NCBI RefSeq assembly: GCF_019599465.1
Contig: NZ_RKLR01000012.1
Coordinates: forward strand, 33,332 to 97,331
Source of the DNA: Haloarcula rubra
GTDB taxonomy: Archaea > Halobacteriota > Halobacteria > Halobacteriales > Haloarculaceae
DNA: 64,000 nt
Direction: 5' to 3'
How positions within the stretch are numbered: position 1 is the stretch's first letter; each line of letters opens with the position of its first letter. Shown in pieces: positions 17,048 through 25,491 of this stretch. The translations under genes were made by a program, and so were the position numbers. Below the pieces are notes generated by a model. That model saw only the letters and a list, made by a program, of their open reading frames with translations, had not been told where the DNA came from and searched no databases.

Positions 17048-17068
17048 GTATTCGGGTCGCTGGTTCAT

Positions 17069-17078
17069 ATATATAAAT
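17069..17078 (-). promoter_or_regulatory. TATA box of uxaC
   Basis: ATTTATATAT read on the minus strand, centred about 26 bases before the ATG at 17047. If this is the true promoter, upstream ATGs at 17068 and 17119 cannot be used in the main transcript. Confidence 0.55.
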
Positions 17079-17783
17079 CTAACGACAAGCCGGGCGGTAT
17101 CGAGTCGATTCTCTTGCAATCCAATAGATTCTCCAGCAACGAATCAGGTGAGAAAGGGCTTCAGACTGGGGCTTGTCCGAGCAGCTCGAGTTCATAAACG
17201 GCAGAGATAGCTCGTATGTCAGCCATTGCTGCTCGTTACGCAGTGCTCATTTGAGAATCGAATACCGGAAACGACCGTGTGTTCTCGAAGAGCGAATCAC
17301 CAGTCAGTACGATAGCTTCAGCATCTAACTGTAGCAAAAATCAGACGAGACGGGTTGGAATAACACAAGTACAACAGTTATCTCATGAGTCCGTTTAAGC
17401 TGCGTCACGGTGTAGAAGGTCCTGAGTGGGAGATCGCTTCAAGTGATTATGACATTCTTAGGCCCTCATCTAGCCGTTTCTCACTTGTCGAACGATTCTA
17501 TCGGAAGTGATTGACAGGACTGGAGATCAACAAGCTGGTCCGAACGAGTTGGAAGCTGCACAGAGCACCGAGTGACGTCGGCCACCACTGTTACTAACAC
17601 CAGTACACTAGTTATTTCCAACCAAAGGACCGCGTACTTCCTGTTCCGGCCCTGGAAGTATAGGTCCAGGTGCCAGACCTGCCTAGCGCGAAAGTTCCGA
17701 ATGTAATTCGAATTGAAATATCTATTCTTCGTTTTCTGGCCCTTAGATGGTCTGAAACACAGGATTCGATAGAAGAGAACAAG
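17079..17783. other. Intergenic region between uxaC and iclR
   Basis: About 700 bases separate the divergent uxaC and iclR genes, long for this genome. A 141-codon minus-strand frame at 17481-17906 overlaps the iclR start and is rich in Arg, Tyr and Leu without family features. I see no convincing gene, IS end or RNA gene. The space may hold binding sites for the IclR regulator or be a decayed gene. Confidence 0.4.
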
Positions 17784-17814
17784 GTATAAGTGGCGTCGCT
17801 TTGTTGTATGAACT

Positions 17815-18579
17815 ATGCCCACGAACACGCCGCGAAAGATAGAGGCGGTCCGCAAGACCTGCCGAATTATCGATATTCTCCAGACGCGTGGCGAGGCAGG
17901 TATCACGGAAATATCCGAAGAGATGGATTTTTCGAAGAGTGCAGTACACGGCCATCTCGCTACCCTCGCAGACGAGGGGCTCGTTGTGAAAGACGGACAT
18001 TCGTATTATCTTAGTCTGCAGTTCGTCGACATCGCCGAATCAATCAAGGAGCGGATCGCGAAGCGAGAGATCGTCAGAGAGCAAGTTCGTACGCTCGCAG
18101 AAGAAACCGGTGAAGTCGTTCACTTTGGTGCAGAGGAGAACGGGCAGGTAGTCTATCTCTCGAAATCCAAGGGTGATTCAGCAGTCGAGACCGCCTCGAA
18201 AGTCGGTAAACGGATGCCAATGCACTCGACATCGCTGGGCAAAGCAATACTGGCCGAACTACCAAGCGAAGACGCAGAACGAATCATCGACCAACACGAA
18301 CTGACCGCACGGACAGAACACACGCTTACTGATCCTGACGAGCTGCTGGCGGAACTGGGCGAGACACGTGAGCGCGGATATTCCATCGACGACGAGGAAA
18401 ACATCCCAGGGGTCCGCTGTATTGGGATGGCTGTCTCAGATCCGGAGGCAGGTGTCTTCGGCGCACTCAGCATCTCGGCACCATCCCAGCGGATGACAGA
18501 AGATAGAATCGAAAACGAACTCTCTGAGAAGATCGCGCAGGCCGCCAACGTCATCGAAGTCAACTCCATGTACTCGTAA
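17815..18579 (+). CDS. IclR family transcriptional regulator
   Basis: A 254-residue regulator with an N-terminal winged helix (about residues 8-70, including ITEISEEMDFSKSAVHGHLA) and a C-terminal IclR effector domain (about 85-250, with GKRMPMHSTSLGKAILAELP and the conserved DDEENIPGVRCIGMAV). The second domain binds small carbon metabolites in known family members. A TATA box (GTATAAG at 17784-17790) is 28 bases before the ATG, fitting a leaderless mRNA. It lies between the isomerase-route genes on the left and the oxidative-route genes on the right, so it is the best candidate for a local uronate sensor. Whether it activates or represses cannot be seen. Confidence 0.88.
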   Translation: MPTNTPRKIEAVRKTCRIIDILQTRGEAGITEISEEMDFSKSAVHGHLATLADEGLVVKDGHSYYLSLQFVDIAESIKERIAKREIVREQVRTLAEETGEVVHFGAEENGQVVYLSKSKGDSAVETASKVGKRMPMHSTSLGKAILAELPSEDAERIIDQHELTARTEHTLTDPDELLAELGETRERGYSIDDEENIPGVRCIGMAVSDPEAGVFGALSISAPSQRMTEDRIENELSEKIAQAANVIEVNSMYS

Positions 18580-18662
18580 TCCCACGCCTCAGATTGATCT
18601 ACGGCGCGAAGTGGACCATCTCATCAAAACATTTGTAAGCGGGTATCGGGTATCTACCTCTG

Positions 18663-20114
18663 ATGTCGGAGAGCTACAAGAATTATGTACGCGGTGAGTG
18701 GGTCACCGCCGAGTCCGGAGAGTTGTTCAAGGTTATCGATCCAGCACAGTCCGACGAAGTCGTCGGAATGTATCAACAGTCCAGTGAAGCGGATGCTAAC
18801 GGGGCGATAGAGGTCGCAGCTGCTGCACAGGACACGTGGGCGGCAACACCCGGACCGGAGCGGGGAGCGGTGCTGAAGCAGGCGGGCGACACGCTCGCGG
18901 ACCGGAAAGAGGAAGCCATCGAGACGCTGGTTCGCGAAGAAGGGAAAGCACGGTCCGAAGCAGCGGGCGAAGTGCAGCGAGCTATCGATATCTTCGCGTA
19001 CTACGGTCAGAAGGCGAGGGACCTCGGGGGGAAACACAAGGCGTCTAGCAGTCGCAGCACGGACCTCTACACGAAAGTCGAACCGCTGGGGACCGTCGGA
19101 CTCATTACGCCATGGAATTACCCAATCGCGATTCCGGCCTGGAAACTTGCCCCAGCACTCGCGGCAGGCAACTCTGTCGTCATCAAGCCCGCAACCGCTG
19201 CACCTGGCCCGACGCGAATACTCTTCGAGTGCCTCGATTCGGCTGGTCTGCCAGACGGCGTCGCAAATATGGTCACAGGCTCTGGGAGCCAAGTCGGAAC
19301 ACCACTCGTCGAACACGACGACATCGATGGCGTGTCCTTCACTGGAAGTACGTCCGTCGGAACGCACATCGCAGAGAGTGCCGCTGCGGAACGCAAGCGG
19401 GTTCAATGTGAGATGGGAGGAAAGAACCCGACTGTCGTGATGCCGAGTGCGGATCTCGACGAGGCTGCAGAAATAGTCGCGAATGGAGCTTTCGGCACGA
19501 CGGGCCAATCCTGTACTGCCGCGTCACGGGCCATCGTTCACGAGGACGTCTACGAGTCGTTCGTTGAGAAAGTCGTCGAATACGCCGACTCAGTGGATAT
19601 CGGTGCCGGTCTGGACGACCCAGATATGGGCCCACACGTTTCGAAGAGTGAGCTCGCCTCCACGCTGGAGTATGTCGATATCGGACGTGAGGAGGGTGCC
19701 ACTCTCGAAACCGGCGGGACCCGATTGAACGAGAACGACTTCGAAGACGGATTCTACGTCGCTCCGACCGTATTCTCCGACGTGAGCAACGACATGCGCA
19801 TCGCACAGGAGGAGATATTTGGCCCGGTGCTATCCGTCATCGAAGCTGGTGATTTCGACGACGCGATAGAGTTAGCGAACGACACCGACTACGGACTCGC
19901 CGCGAGCATCGTGACCGATCGACTCTCTGAGGCCGACGCGTTCGTCGACCGTATTGAATCCGGTGTCGCTAAAGTGAACGAGAAGACGACTGGGCTGGAG
20001 CTACACGTTCCCTTCGGCGGCTACAAAGACTCTTCGACGAATACCTACCGCGAACAAGGAGACGCTGGCCTCGATTTCTTCACCTCGACAAAGACCGTCT
20101 ATCGAAATTACTGA
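18663..20114 (+). CDS. Aldehyde dehydrogenase, probable 2,5-dioxovalerate (2-oxoglutarate semialdehyde) dehydrogenase
   Basis: A 483-residue NAD(P)-dependent aldehyde dehydrogenase. The catalytic cysteine is C284 in GQSCTAASR, the general base E250 in CEMGGKNPT, and the cofactor-binding segment FTGSTSVG is at 226-233. The C-terminal TGLELHVPFGGYKDSS is the variant seen in alpha-ketoglutarate semialdehyde dehydrogenases of oxidative sugar-acid pathways. The probable reaction is oxidation of 2,5-dioxopentanoate to 2-oxoglutarate. The downstream DHDPS-family gene could make that semialdehyde, which supports the assignment. Glyceraldehyde or another semialdehyde remains possible if the downstream lyase is a KDG aldolase. 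Confidence 0.82.
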   Translation: MSESYKNYVRGEWVTAESGELFKVIDPAQSDEVVGMYQQSSEADANGAIEVAAAAQDTWAATPGPERGAVLKQAGDTLADRKEEAIETLVREEGKARSEAAGEVQRAIDIFAYYGQKARDLGGKHKASSSRSTDLYTKVEPLGTVGLITPWNYPIAIPAWKLAPALAAGNSVVIKPATAAPGPTRILFECLDSAGLPDGVANMVTGSGSQVGTPLVEHDDIDGVSFTGSTSVGTHIAESAAAERKRVQCEMGGKNPTVVMPSADLDEAAEIVANGAFGTTGQSCTAASRAIVHEDVYESFVEKVVEYADSVDIGAGLDDPDMGPHVSKSELASTLEYVDIGREEGATLETGGTRLNENDFEDGFYVAPTVFSDVSNDMRIAQEEIFGPVLSVIEAGDFDDAIELANDTDYGLAASIVTDRLSEADAFVDRIESGVAKVNEKTTGLELHVPFGGYKDSSTNTYREQGDAGLDFFTSTKTVYRNY

Positions 20115-20216
20115 ATCCTATCATCAGTGGACAGAGCAGACCGCGTGGTGAATCGCTTCCTCAACTGTTCACGTACGTCGCCGTCGTTAGCTAATTGGAA
20201 TGGGATTTATGGACAG

Positions 20217-20226
20217 TTATTTATAC
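20217..20226 (+). promoter_or_regulatory. TATA box of the DHDPS-family lyase gene
   Basis: TTATTTATAC centred about 26 bases before the ATG at 20249. It supports that ATG, beginning MTLGIEEVK, over the upstream in-frame ATG at 20195. Confidence 0.55.
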
Positions 20227-20248
20227 TAGCAGTTACTGGGTCTACACA

Positions 20249-21187
20249 ATGACACTCGGTATAGAGGAGGTCAAAGACCGTCTTAGAGGTGTGGCGGTCG
20301 GTCTCTTGACCCCCTTCGACGACCAAGGTGAGATAGAGTACTGGAAGATTGAAAAAAACGCACAGGCACATTATAAACGCGGAATTCGCACGTATCTCGC
20401 GGCTGCGAACATCAGCGAGTACCACTCCTTGTCTCAGGAAGAGCGTGTTGAGGTGACCGAAACGAGCGTGAAAGGGCTCCCATCCAACGCGTGTGTACTC
20501 GCTGGCGTCGGTGGGAGCACGTCGGCAGCCCGTGATTTGATTCAGGCCTACGACCGCATCGGCGTCGACGCGATGATGATAATGCCGCCAGACCACACGT
20601 ACCTGCACGAACGTGGGTTGCTCGACTACTATCACAAATTAGCCGACGTGACCGAAACGCCGCTGGTCCCGTACGTCCGTGGCTTCGACCCATCTGTCGA
20701 GTATCTCGCGGAGCTTTCTCGAATCGACGGTGTCGCTGGCATCAAGTATGCTCTCGAAGATCCGATAAAACTCGGTGCGGCGACGAGCAAGGGTGCTGAC
20801 GACGTCGTGTGGGTCAACGGCTTAGCAGAGCCCTACGCAGTCTCCTACTGGGCCGAGGGTGCAGAAGGCTTCTCCGCTGGTGTAAGCAATTTCCGGCCAG
20901 AGGTCGGTCTCGCCCTGTTCGAAGCACTCTCGAACGGGGACTGGGAACGCGCTCGAAACCTCCGGGATATCTGTCTGCCCTATCAGAACTTCCGCGACCG
21001 AACCGGCCAAAACAACTCGATTGCAGGCGCTATCAGTGTCCCGGCTGTAAAGAAGGGCCTCGAACTCGCCGGGATGCACGGTGGGAGTGTGCGAGAGCCG
21101 ATCCAGCCCCTGTCATCGGTAGAAGCACAAGAAGCGACGGAGATCTACAACAAATTGGACGACGATATCGCACGGCTGATTGAGTGA
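20249..21187 (+). CDS. Dihydrodipicolinate synthase family lyase/dehydratase, probable keto-deoxy sugar acid enzyme
   Basis: A 312-residue TIM-barrel protein of the DHDPS/N-acetylneuraminate lyase superfamily. The Schiff-base lysine is K166 in GVAGIKYALED and the partner tyrosine Y142 is in VPYVRG. The usual GTGS loop reads AGVGGST here (residues 85-91), so the carboxylate-binding pocket differs from true DapA. Family members include KDG aldolase and 5-dehydro-4-deoxyglucarate dehydratase. Placed between a 2-oxoglutarate-semialdehyde-type dehydrogenase and a uronate dehydrogenase, the second function (dehydration and decarboxylation to 2,5-dioxopentanoate) is favoured. KDG aldolase is a real alternative, because the isomerase route ends at KDG and no KDG kinase or other KDG aldolase is seen in this window. 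Confidence 0.75.
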   Translation: MTLGIEEVKDRLRGVAVGLLTPFDDQGEIEYWKIEKNAQAHYKRGIRTYLAAANISEYHSLSQEERVEVTETSVKGLPSNACVLAGVGGSTSAARDLIQAYDRIGVDAMMIMPPDHTYLHERGLLDYYHKLADVTETPLVPYVRGFDPSVEYLAELSRIDGVAGIKYALEDPIKLGAATSKGADDVVWVNGLAEPYAVSYWAEGAEGFSAGVSNFRPEVGLALFEALSNGDWERARNLRDICLPYQNFRDRTGQNNSIAGAISVPAVKKGLELAGMHGGSVREPIQPLSSVEAQEATEIYNKLDDDIARLIE

Positions 21188-21235
21188 GTTATCGTAGAAC
21201 AAAGAGCTAAGACAGAGACCTACGTAAGTTAGCAC

Positions 21236-22306
21236 ATGACACAAAACATGACAAGCGACACAGAATCGCTCCCGTTGCGGAGTGGACTCAGGACACGGAC
21301 GCTCTCGGACGAACGACTTCGCTTCTGCCGGCAGATCGGCGTCGAAGACATCTTTCTAGACCACCGGGATCCGCGTGGCGACGTTTTTGAAGACGAGGGT
21401 AGCAACGACAGCGAAACGATCACGATTGACGAAGGCGTCGTCCCGTCCGTTTCCGAGTTAGTACAGGCGCGCCGGCGCGCAGAAGATGCGGGCCTGCGGC
21501 TGATGGGCATCCAGTCGCTGAGTTACAACGTCTACGGAAAGATCATGCTCGGCAAGGATGGACAGGAAGCGCAACTGGAAACCATCAAGAATCTCATCCG
21601 GAACGTGGGACAGGCCGATATTCCGATACTGGGCTATCAGTGGAATCCGCGGGGCGTCGTGCCGATGCGCACATCACAGACGGTCCGTCTGCGTGGCGAT
21701 GCGCGAGGGAGAGGCTTCGACATCGAGGACATCTCCGACCCGTACGAACGAGCCCCAGGTGTGGAGCGTGAGTACGAGGAAGCGGAACTCTGGGACAACT
21801 ACGAACGATTCCTCGAAGAGGTCCTGCCCGTTGCCGAAGAGGCAGGCGTCGAGATGGCACTTCACCCCGCCGACCCACCCACGGTCGAACAACTCGGCGG
21901 TATCCCCCGCCTGTTTCGTAGCTTTGAGGCGTTCCAGCGCGCGATGGATCTTGTGCCGAGCGAGAATCACGGACTTAAGCTCTGCCTTGGATGCTTCTCT
22001 GAGATGCCGGACACGGACATCACTGATGTGATAGAGTACTTCGGCTCTAACGACGATATCGTCTTCGTCCACTTCCGAGATGTCATCGGCACCTGGCCGA
22101 GTTTCACGGAGACGTTCGTCGACGACGAGCAGAGTAACTTCGATGCACTAGACGCTGTCGAAGCGCTACAAGAGGTCGGGTTCGATGGCGTGATGGTTCC
22201 GGACCACGTCCCAGAAATCGTTGACGACACTGAGTGGGGCCACCGCTCCCGAGCCCATGCAATCGCGTATCTCAACGGTCTGCTCGCGTGTTCTCGGCGG
22301 GAGTAA
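21236..22306 (+). CDS. UxuA-like sugar acid dehydratase, second paralogue
   Basis: A 356-residue TIM-barrel relative of mannonate dehydratase. All four metal ligands are kept: H210 in MALHPADPP, C250 in LKLCLGCF, H279 in VHFRDVIG and D323 in VPDHVPEI. It is therefore probably active. It differs from the 6661 gene around the active site: CQGN is replaced by CLGC, RPDHVP by VPDHVP, and there is an extended insertion at about residues 145-185. The N-terminal 25 residues are also longer. It lies 49 bases after the DHDPS-family gene and 102 before the uronate dehydrogenase, all on one strand. That is where a glucarate (or galactarate) dehydratase would be expected, so a substrate other than mannonate is a fair inference. 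A redundant mannonate dehydratase is the simpler alternative. Confidence 0.72.
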   Translation: MTQNMTSDTESLPLRSGLRTRTLSDERLRFCRQIGVEDIFLDHRDPRGDVFEDEGSNDSETITIDEGVVPSVSELVQARRRAEDAGLRLMGIQSLSYNVYGKIMLGKDGQEAQLETIKNLIRNVGQADIPILGYQWNPRGVVPMRTSQTVRLRGDARGRGFDIEDISDPYERAPGVEREYEEAELWDNYERFLEEVLPVAEEAGVEMALHPADPPTVEQLGGIPRLFRSFEAFQRAMDLVPSENHGLKLCLGCFSEMPDTDITDVIEYFGSNDDIVFVHFRDVIGTWPSFTETFVDDEQSNFDALDAVEALQEVGFDGVMVPDHVPEIVDDTEWGHRSRAHAIAYLNGLLACSRRE

Positions 22307-22376
22307 CAGCCGCTGACCGGCGGTATCCGAACTAACCAGTTTAATAGTGAAGACACGTTGTGGGAACATATCGCAA

Positions 22377-22385
22377 GTTTATTTG
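22377..22385 (+). promoter_or_regulatory. TATA box of the uronate dehydrogenase gene
   Basis: GTTTATTTG centred about 28 bases before the ATG at 22409. It supports that start (MNVLVTGAYG) and indicates that this gene can be transcribed apart from the upstream ones. Confidence 0.5.
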
Positions 22386-22408
22386 ATTGCTTAACCGAGG
22401 TATGTTCT

Positions 22409-23272
22409 ATGAACGTGCTGGTCACCGGCGCATACGGTCGGTGTGGAACCGCCATAATCGACAATCTGCACCAGAGCTCGGACTACGAGTTAACGTATCT
22501 GAACCGCTCTGACCGGCCTGACGATCACCGATACGGTTCGTTCGATACGCACGTCGCCGACGTATCCGACTACAATGCGATTCGTCCCGCCTTCGACGGG
22601 CAGGACGCCGTCGTTCATCTTGCAGCCTATCCCTACACTGACGGCGACTGGTCAGATGTTTTCGAACCGAACATCCTCGGGATGTACAACGTCTTAGAGG
22701 CTGCACGGGACGCGGAAGTTGAGTCCTTTGTGTTCGGATCTACGAACCACGTGCAAGGGCTGTACGAAGCCGAACTAGCACCCGATATCTACCGGCGGGA
22801 ACACCCGCTATTACTCGACCACACGGACCCCGTCCGGCCGGATTCGTTCTACGGTGCGACGAAATCGTTCGGCGAAGATATCGGCCGGTATTACGCGGAA
22901 GCAATGGATTGGCCGCGACGGTTCTATGCCCTGCGTATCTGTACTGTTCAGTCGGCCGCATACGACAATCCATACGGCCCTGCAGAGAGACGCGTCGAAG
23001 AAGGCGAAATCACTCGGGGCGACGCAGCGTATCAACAATCAGTGAAGCGAACGAAAGCCACGTGGCACTCCCGTCGTGACTTCGCTCACCTGATCGACTG
23101 TTGTCTGCAGGACTCTGACGTGACTTACGGGATATTCAACGGCGTCAGCGCTAATGACCGCCGCTGGTTCTCCATCCAGAACGCTCGCGAACGACTCGGA
23201 TATCAGCCCCAGGACAATGGCGAAACTTGGAACGAACCCCCCACGACCGAGCAGCGCGACACGGAGTCGTAA
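22409..23272 (+). CDS. udh: NAD-dependent uronate dehydrogenase, extended SDR
   Basis: A 287-residue extended short-chain dehydrogenase of the epimerase type. The NAD-binding glycine motif is GAYGRCG (residues 7-13). The active-site elements are GSTNHVQGLYE (110-120) and Y148/K152 in FYGATKSFGE, close to the SSNH and YGxSK patterns of characterised bacterial uronate dehydrogenases. The expected reaction oxidises glucuronate or galacturonate at C1 to the aldaro-lactone. The next gene encodes a lactonase, which fits. Length is in the family range (about 265-290). A nucleotide-sugar epimerase is the alternative, but the short length and neighbours argue against it. Confidence 0.78.
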   Translation: MNVLVTGAYGRCGTAIIDNLHQSSDYELTYLNRSDRPDDHRYGSFDTHVADVSDYNAIRPAFDGQDAVVHLAAYPYTDGDWSDVFEPNILGMYNVLEAARDAEVESFVFGSTNHVQGLYEAELAPDIYRREHPLLLDHTDPVRPDSFYGATKSFGEDIGRYYAEAMDWPRRFYALRICTVQSAAYDNPYGPAERRVEEGEITRGDAAYQQSVKRTKATWHSRRDFAHLIDCCLQDSDVTYGIFNGVSANDRRWFSIQNARERLGYQPQDNGETWNEPPTTEQRDTES

Positions 23273-23320
23273 CACGTCGAAACCAGAAAAGCTGAATACG
23301 ACGGTACGATATCAAAGGGT

Positions 23321-24367
23321 GTGACACAAAAATTTCCCATAGCAGTTATTGGGACGTATAGCCCTGCAAACAGTGCGGGAGTCCACACGGTCGCAGTCAA
23401 TCCGGATACCGGTGCGTTGGACCAACTCGACTCCGTCGTCGCTGGCCCGGACCCTACGTTCGTCGCATCACATCCGCACGACGATTACATCTACGCCGCA
23501 GTTCGAGCTGAACCAGAAGGTGTCATCAAGGCCTTCCAGGTTGACAACGACACCGGCGAGCTATCGCTCGTAAACAGCGTCGAGAGTGGGGCACTCAGCC
23601 CTTGTCACTGTAGTGTCGATGCGACAGGAGAGTACCTGTTTGTTGCTCATTACACAGGTGGGGCTGTGTCGATGCTCCCGCTCAAAGCCGATGGTGGAGT
23701 GGCTGCGCCGACTGCAGTTATAGAACATAGCGGCTCCAGTACCGATCCTAACAGGCAGACAAGTCCACATCCGCACTCGGTCAATCCCGGGCCGGATAAC
23801 GACTACCTCTATGTTCCGGATCTCGGAACTGATCAAGTCGTAATTTACGATATTCGGCCTGAAGAGGACAATATCGCATTGTATCAGACGGTGGATATCG
23901 AACCTGGGTCCGGTCCACGCCACCTCTCTTTCAGTCCCGACGACGAGTATGTATACCTCATCAACGAACTTGATTCGACGGTTACCGTCTTCCAGCGAAC
24001 CCTCGACGGTGAGTTGACGAAGGAGTCGAAGGTATCCACTCTCCCATCCGATTTCGATGAAAAAAACAAGACTGCGGAGATCCAAGTTCATCCCTCCGGC
24101 CGATACGTGTTCGCCTCGAACCGGGGTCGAGACACTATCGTCACATTCGCTGTTGATGGTGACGAACTACATCGCATTGAGGAGGCACCGACCGGTGGCG
24201 AGTGGCCCCGGCATTTCAACGTTTGTCCGACGGGAGAGACTCTCTTTGTAGAAAATCGGGATACCGACGAGGTAATCGCCTTCGATATCGACATCGAGAC
24301 AGGTGGTCTCACTCAAACCGAACAACGATTGAACGTCACAGAACCGGTTTGTCTTCAGTGGATTTGA
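23321..24367 (+). CDS. Lactonase family protein, seven-bladed beta-propeller
   Basis: A 348-residue protein of the 6-phosphogluconolactonase/muconate cycloisomerase-like propeller family. Repeats of the kind FVASHPHDDYIYAA, CSVDATGEYLFVAHYTGG, LSFSPDDEYVYLINEL and VHPSGRYVFASNRG mark successive blades. SPHPHSVNPGPDNDYLYVPD is the typical central blade motif, and NRGRDTIVTF and GEWPRHFNVCPTG are near the C-terminal end. A GTG start at 23321 is used because there is no ATG before the first blade. Placed 48 bases after uronate dehydrogenase, it probably opens the aldarolactone formed by that enzyme. The exact lactone is inferred. Confidence 0.8.
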   Translation: MTQKFPIAVIGTYSPANSAGVHTVAVNPDTGALDQLDSVVAGPDPTFVASHPHDDYIYAAVRAEPEGVIKAFQVDNDTGELSLVNSVESGALSPCHCSVDATGEYLFVAHYTGGAVSMLPLKADGGVAAPTAVIEHSGSSTDPNRQTSPHPHSVNPGPDNDYLYVPDLGTDQVVIYDIRPEEDNIALYQTVDIEPGSGPRHLSFSPDDEYVYLINELDSTVTVFQRTLDGELTKESKVSTLPSDFDEKNKTAEIQVHPSGRYVFASNRGRDTIVTFAVDGDELHRIEEAPTGGEWPRHFNVCPTGETLFVENRDTDEVIAFDIDIETGGLTQTEQRLNVTEPVCLQWI

Positions 24368-24496
24368 CGTTTCAACCGCATCCGTGCTGGTGTCGCTCTG
24401 TGTCTCATCCGTCAGCAGCCGGACAGCGACCCGCGGAGATATCGCGGTATTATCCGGTATGACGCCGCTTTTATTGCTAAAGCCGGTAATTTCTAT

Positions 24497-25036
24497 GTGG
24501 CGATAGATACAATCCTGCTTGCTCTCGGCGATAACGACGAACAGCGTGTGGAAGAACTCACTCGAGTCGCTCTCGAAATGGCTAGGCCCACTGACGCGAC
24601 TATCGTAATCGGCCACGTCTTCGAGAGTGACAAAGAACCGGGTTTACTTGACGGGGTATCTGCACTCAGTGGTACTGCACCCTATCTCCTCACCGAACAG
24701 GAGTACGACCAGGTATTGGATGAGGGAGAGCTCAACGAAATCGATGACGAGTCCGCCGACGACATCGCGGCTAAGCATGCGACCGTTCAGAGCGCTGTGC
24801 AGTTGCTGAGTGAGGAAGCGCAATCATACACTGTTCGAGGCGTAGTCGGCAAACCAGGGAACGCACTCGTCGCGCTTTCCAAAGAGATCAATGCTGACCA
24901 GATCGTAGTCGGCGGCAGACGACGGTCACCGACTGACAAGGCCGTATTCGGAAGTGTTGCTCAAAATGTGATACTCAGTGCACCCTGTCCGGTTACTTTT
25001 GTCCATGGAGAGGAGGAAAATGAGACACCAGGGTGA
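24497..25036 (+). CDS. UspA-type universal stress protein
   Basis: A 179-residue universal stress protein with the ATP-binding loop VVGGRRRSPTDKAVFGS near the C-terminus and the terminal strand APCPVTFV. It is clearly related to the UspA protein at 3541-4035, sharing the central insertion with AAKHATVQS and the PTDKAVFGS loop. A GTG start at 24497 is used. The ATG three bases upstream is out of frame and meets a stop at once. A TATA-like CTTTTATTGC (24468-24477) lies 25 bases ahead, supporting a leaderless GTG start. It closes the uronate region on the right side. Confidence 0.78.
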   Translation: MAIDTILLALGDNDEQRVEELTRVALEMARPTDATIVIGHVFESDKEPGLLDGVSALSGTAPYLLTEQEYDQVLDEGELNEIDDESADDIAAKHATVQSAVQLLSEEAQSYTVRGVVGKPGNALVALSKEINADQIVVGGRRRSPTDKAVFGSVAQNVILSAPCPVTFVHGEEENETPG

Positions 25037-25491
25037 AAATACAATTAGACTGCAATCTGTACAGCACACTCGTCAGAGTTGCACAAGCTACGACAAGTCC
25101 TTTTCAGACTACTGATCCTCTAGTGTCTGCAACTCGTTGCTGGCCACAAATCGATCAAGTTAAGTAGCGAAACCCCAACCGAACAAATGGCTGAACTACA
25201 CGGACTGAACCTGTGACGTCGGAGAGTTCCAGTGTTCAGATTGGATCGGAGTCTGAAAACAGGTTGTTGCTGCAATAGGTCCGTGGTTTGGCCGGCATCT
25301 ATTGCCCCCGTGGTTGCTTGTACCAGGTCTTCTCCGAGACCTCCACACCCCCTTGCACTAATTTTTAAATTCATCACTCAACAAGTAATGAATCGATAAT
25401 TGTAACTTACTCAAAGGCATCATTTAAATATTCTCGGATAATGTAACCAAAATTTATTTACTGAGATTTGAATTGTACATTCGATACCAAC
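25037..25491. other. Intergenic region, no convincing gene
   Basis: About 455 bases between a plus-strand UspA gene and the convergent TRIC-family gene. The left part is of ordinary composition and the last 120 bases are AT-rich. An 85-codon minus-strand frame (25120-25377) has no family features. It may be a relic, but I cannot identify it. Confidence 0.4.

Noticed and set aside
17481..17906. 141-codon minus-strand frame in the uxaC-iclR gap
   Set aside because: Overlaps the iclR start, rich in Arg and hydrophobic residues without pattern.
25120..25377. 85-codon minus-strand frame between UspA and the TRIC gene
   Set aside because: No family features, unusual composition for a haloarchaeal protein, no start signal.
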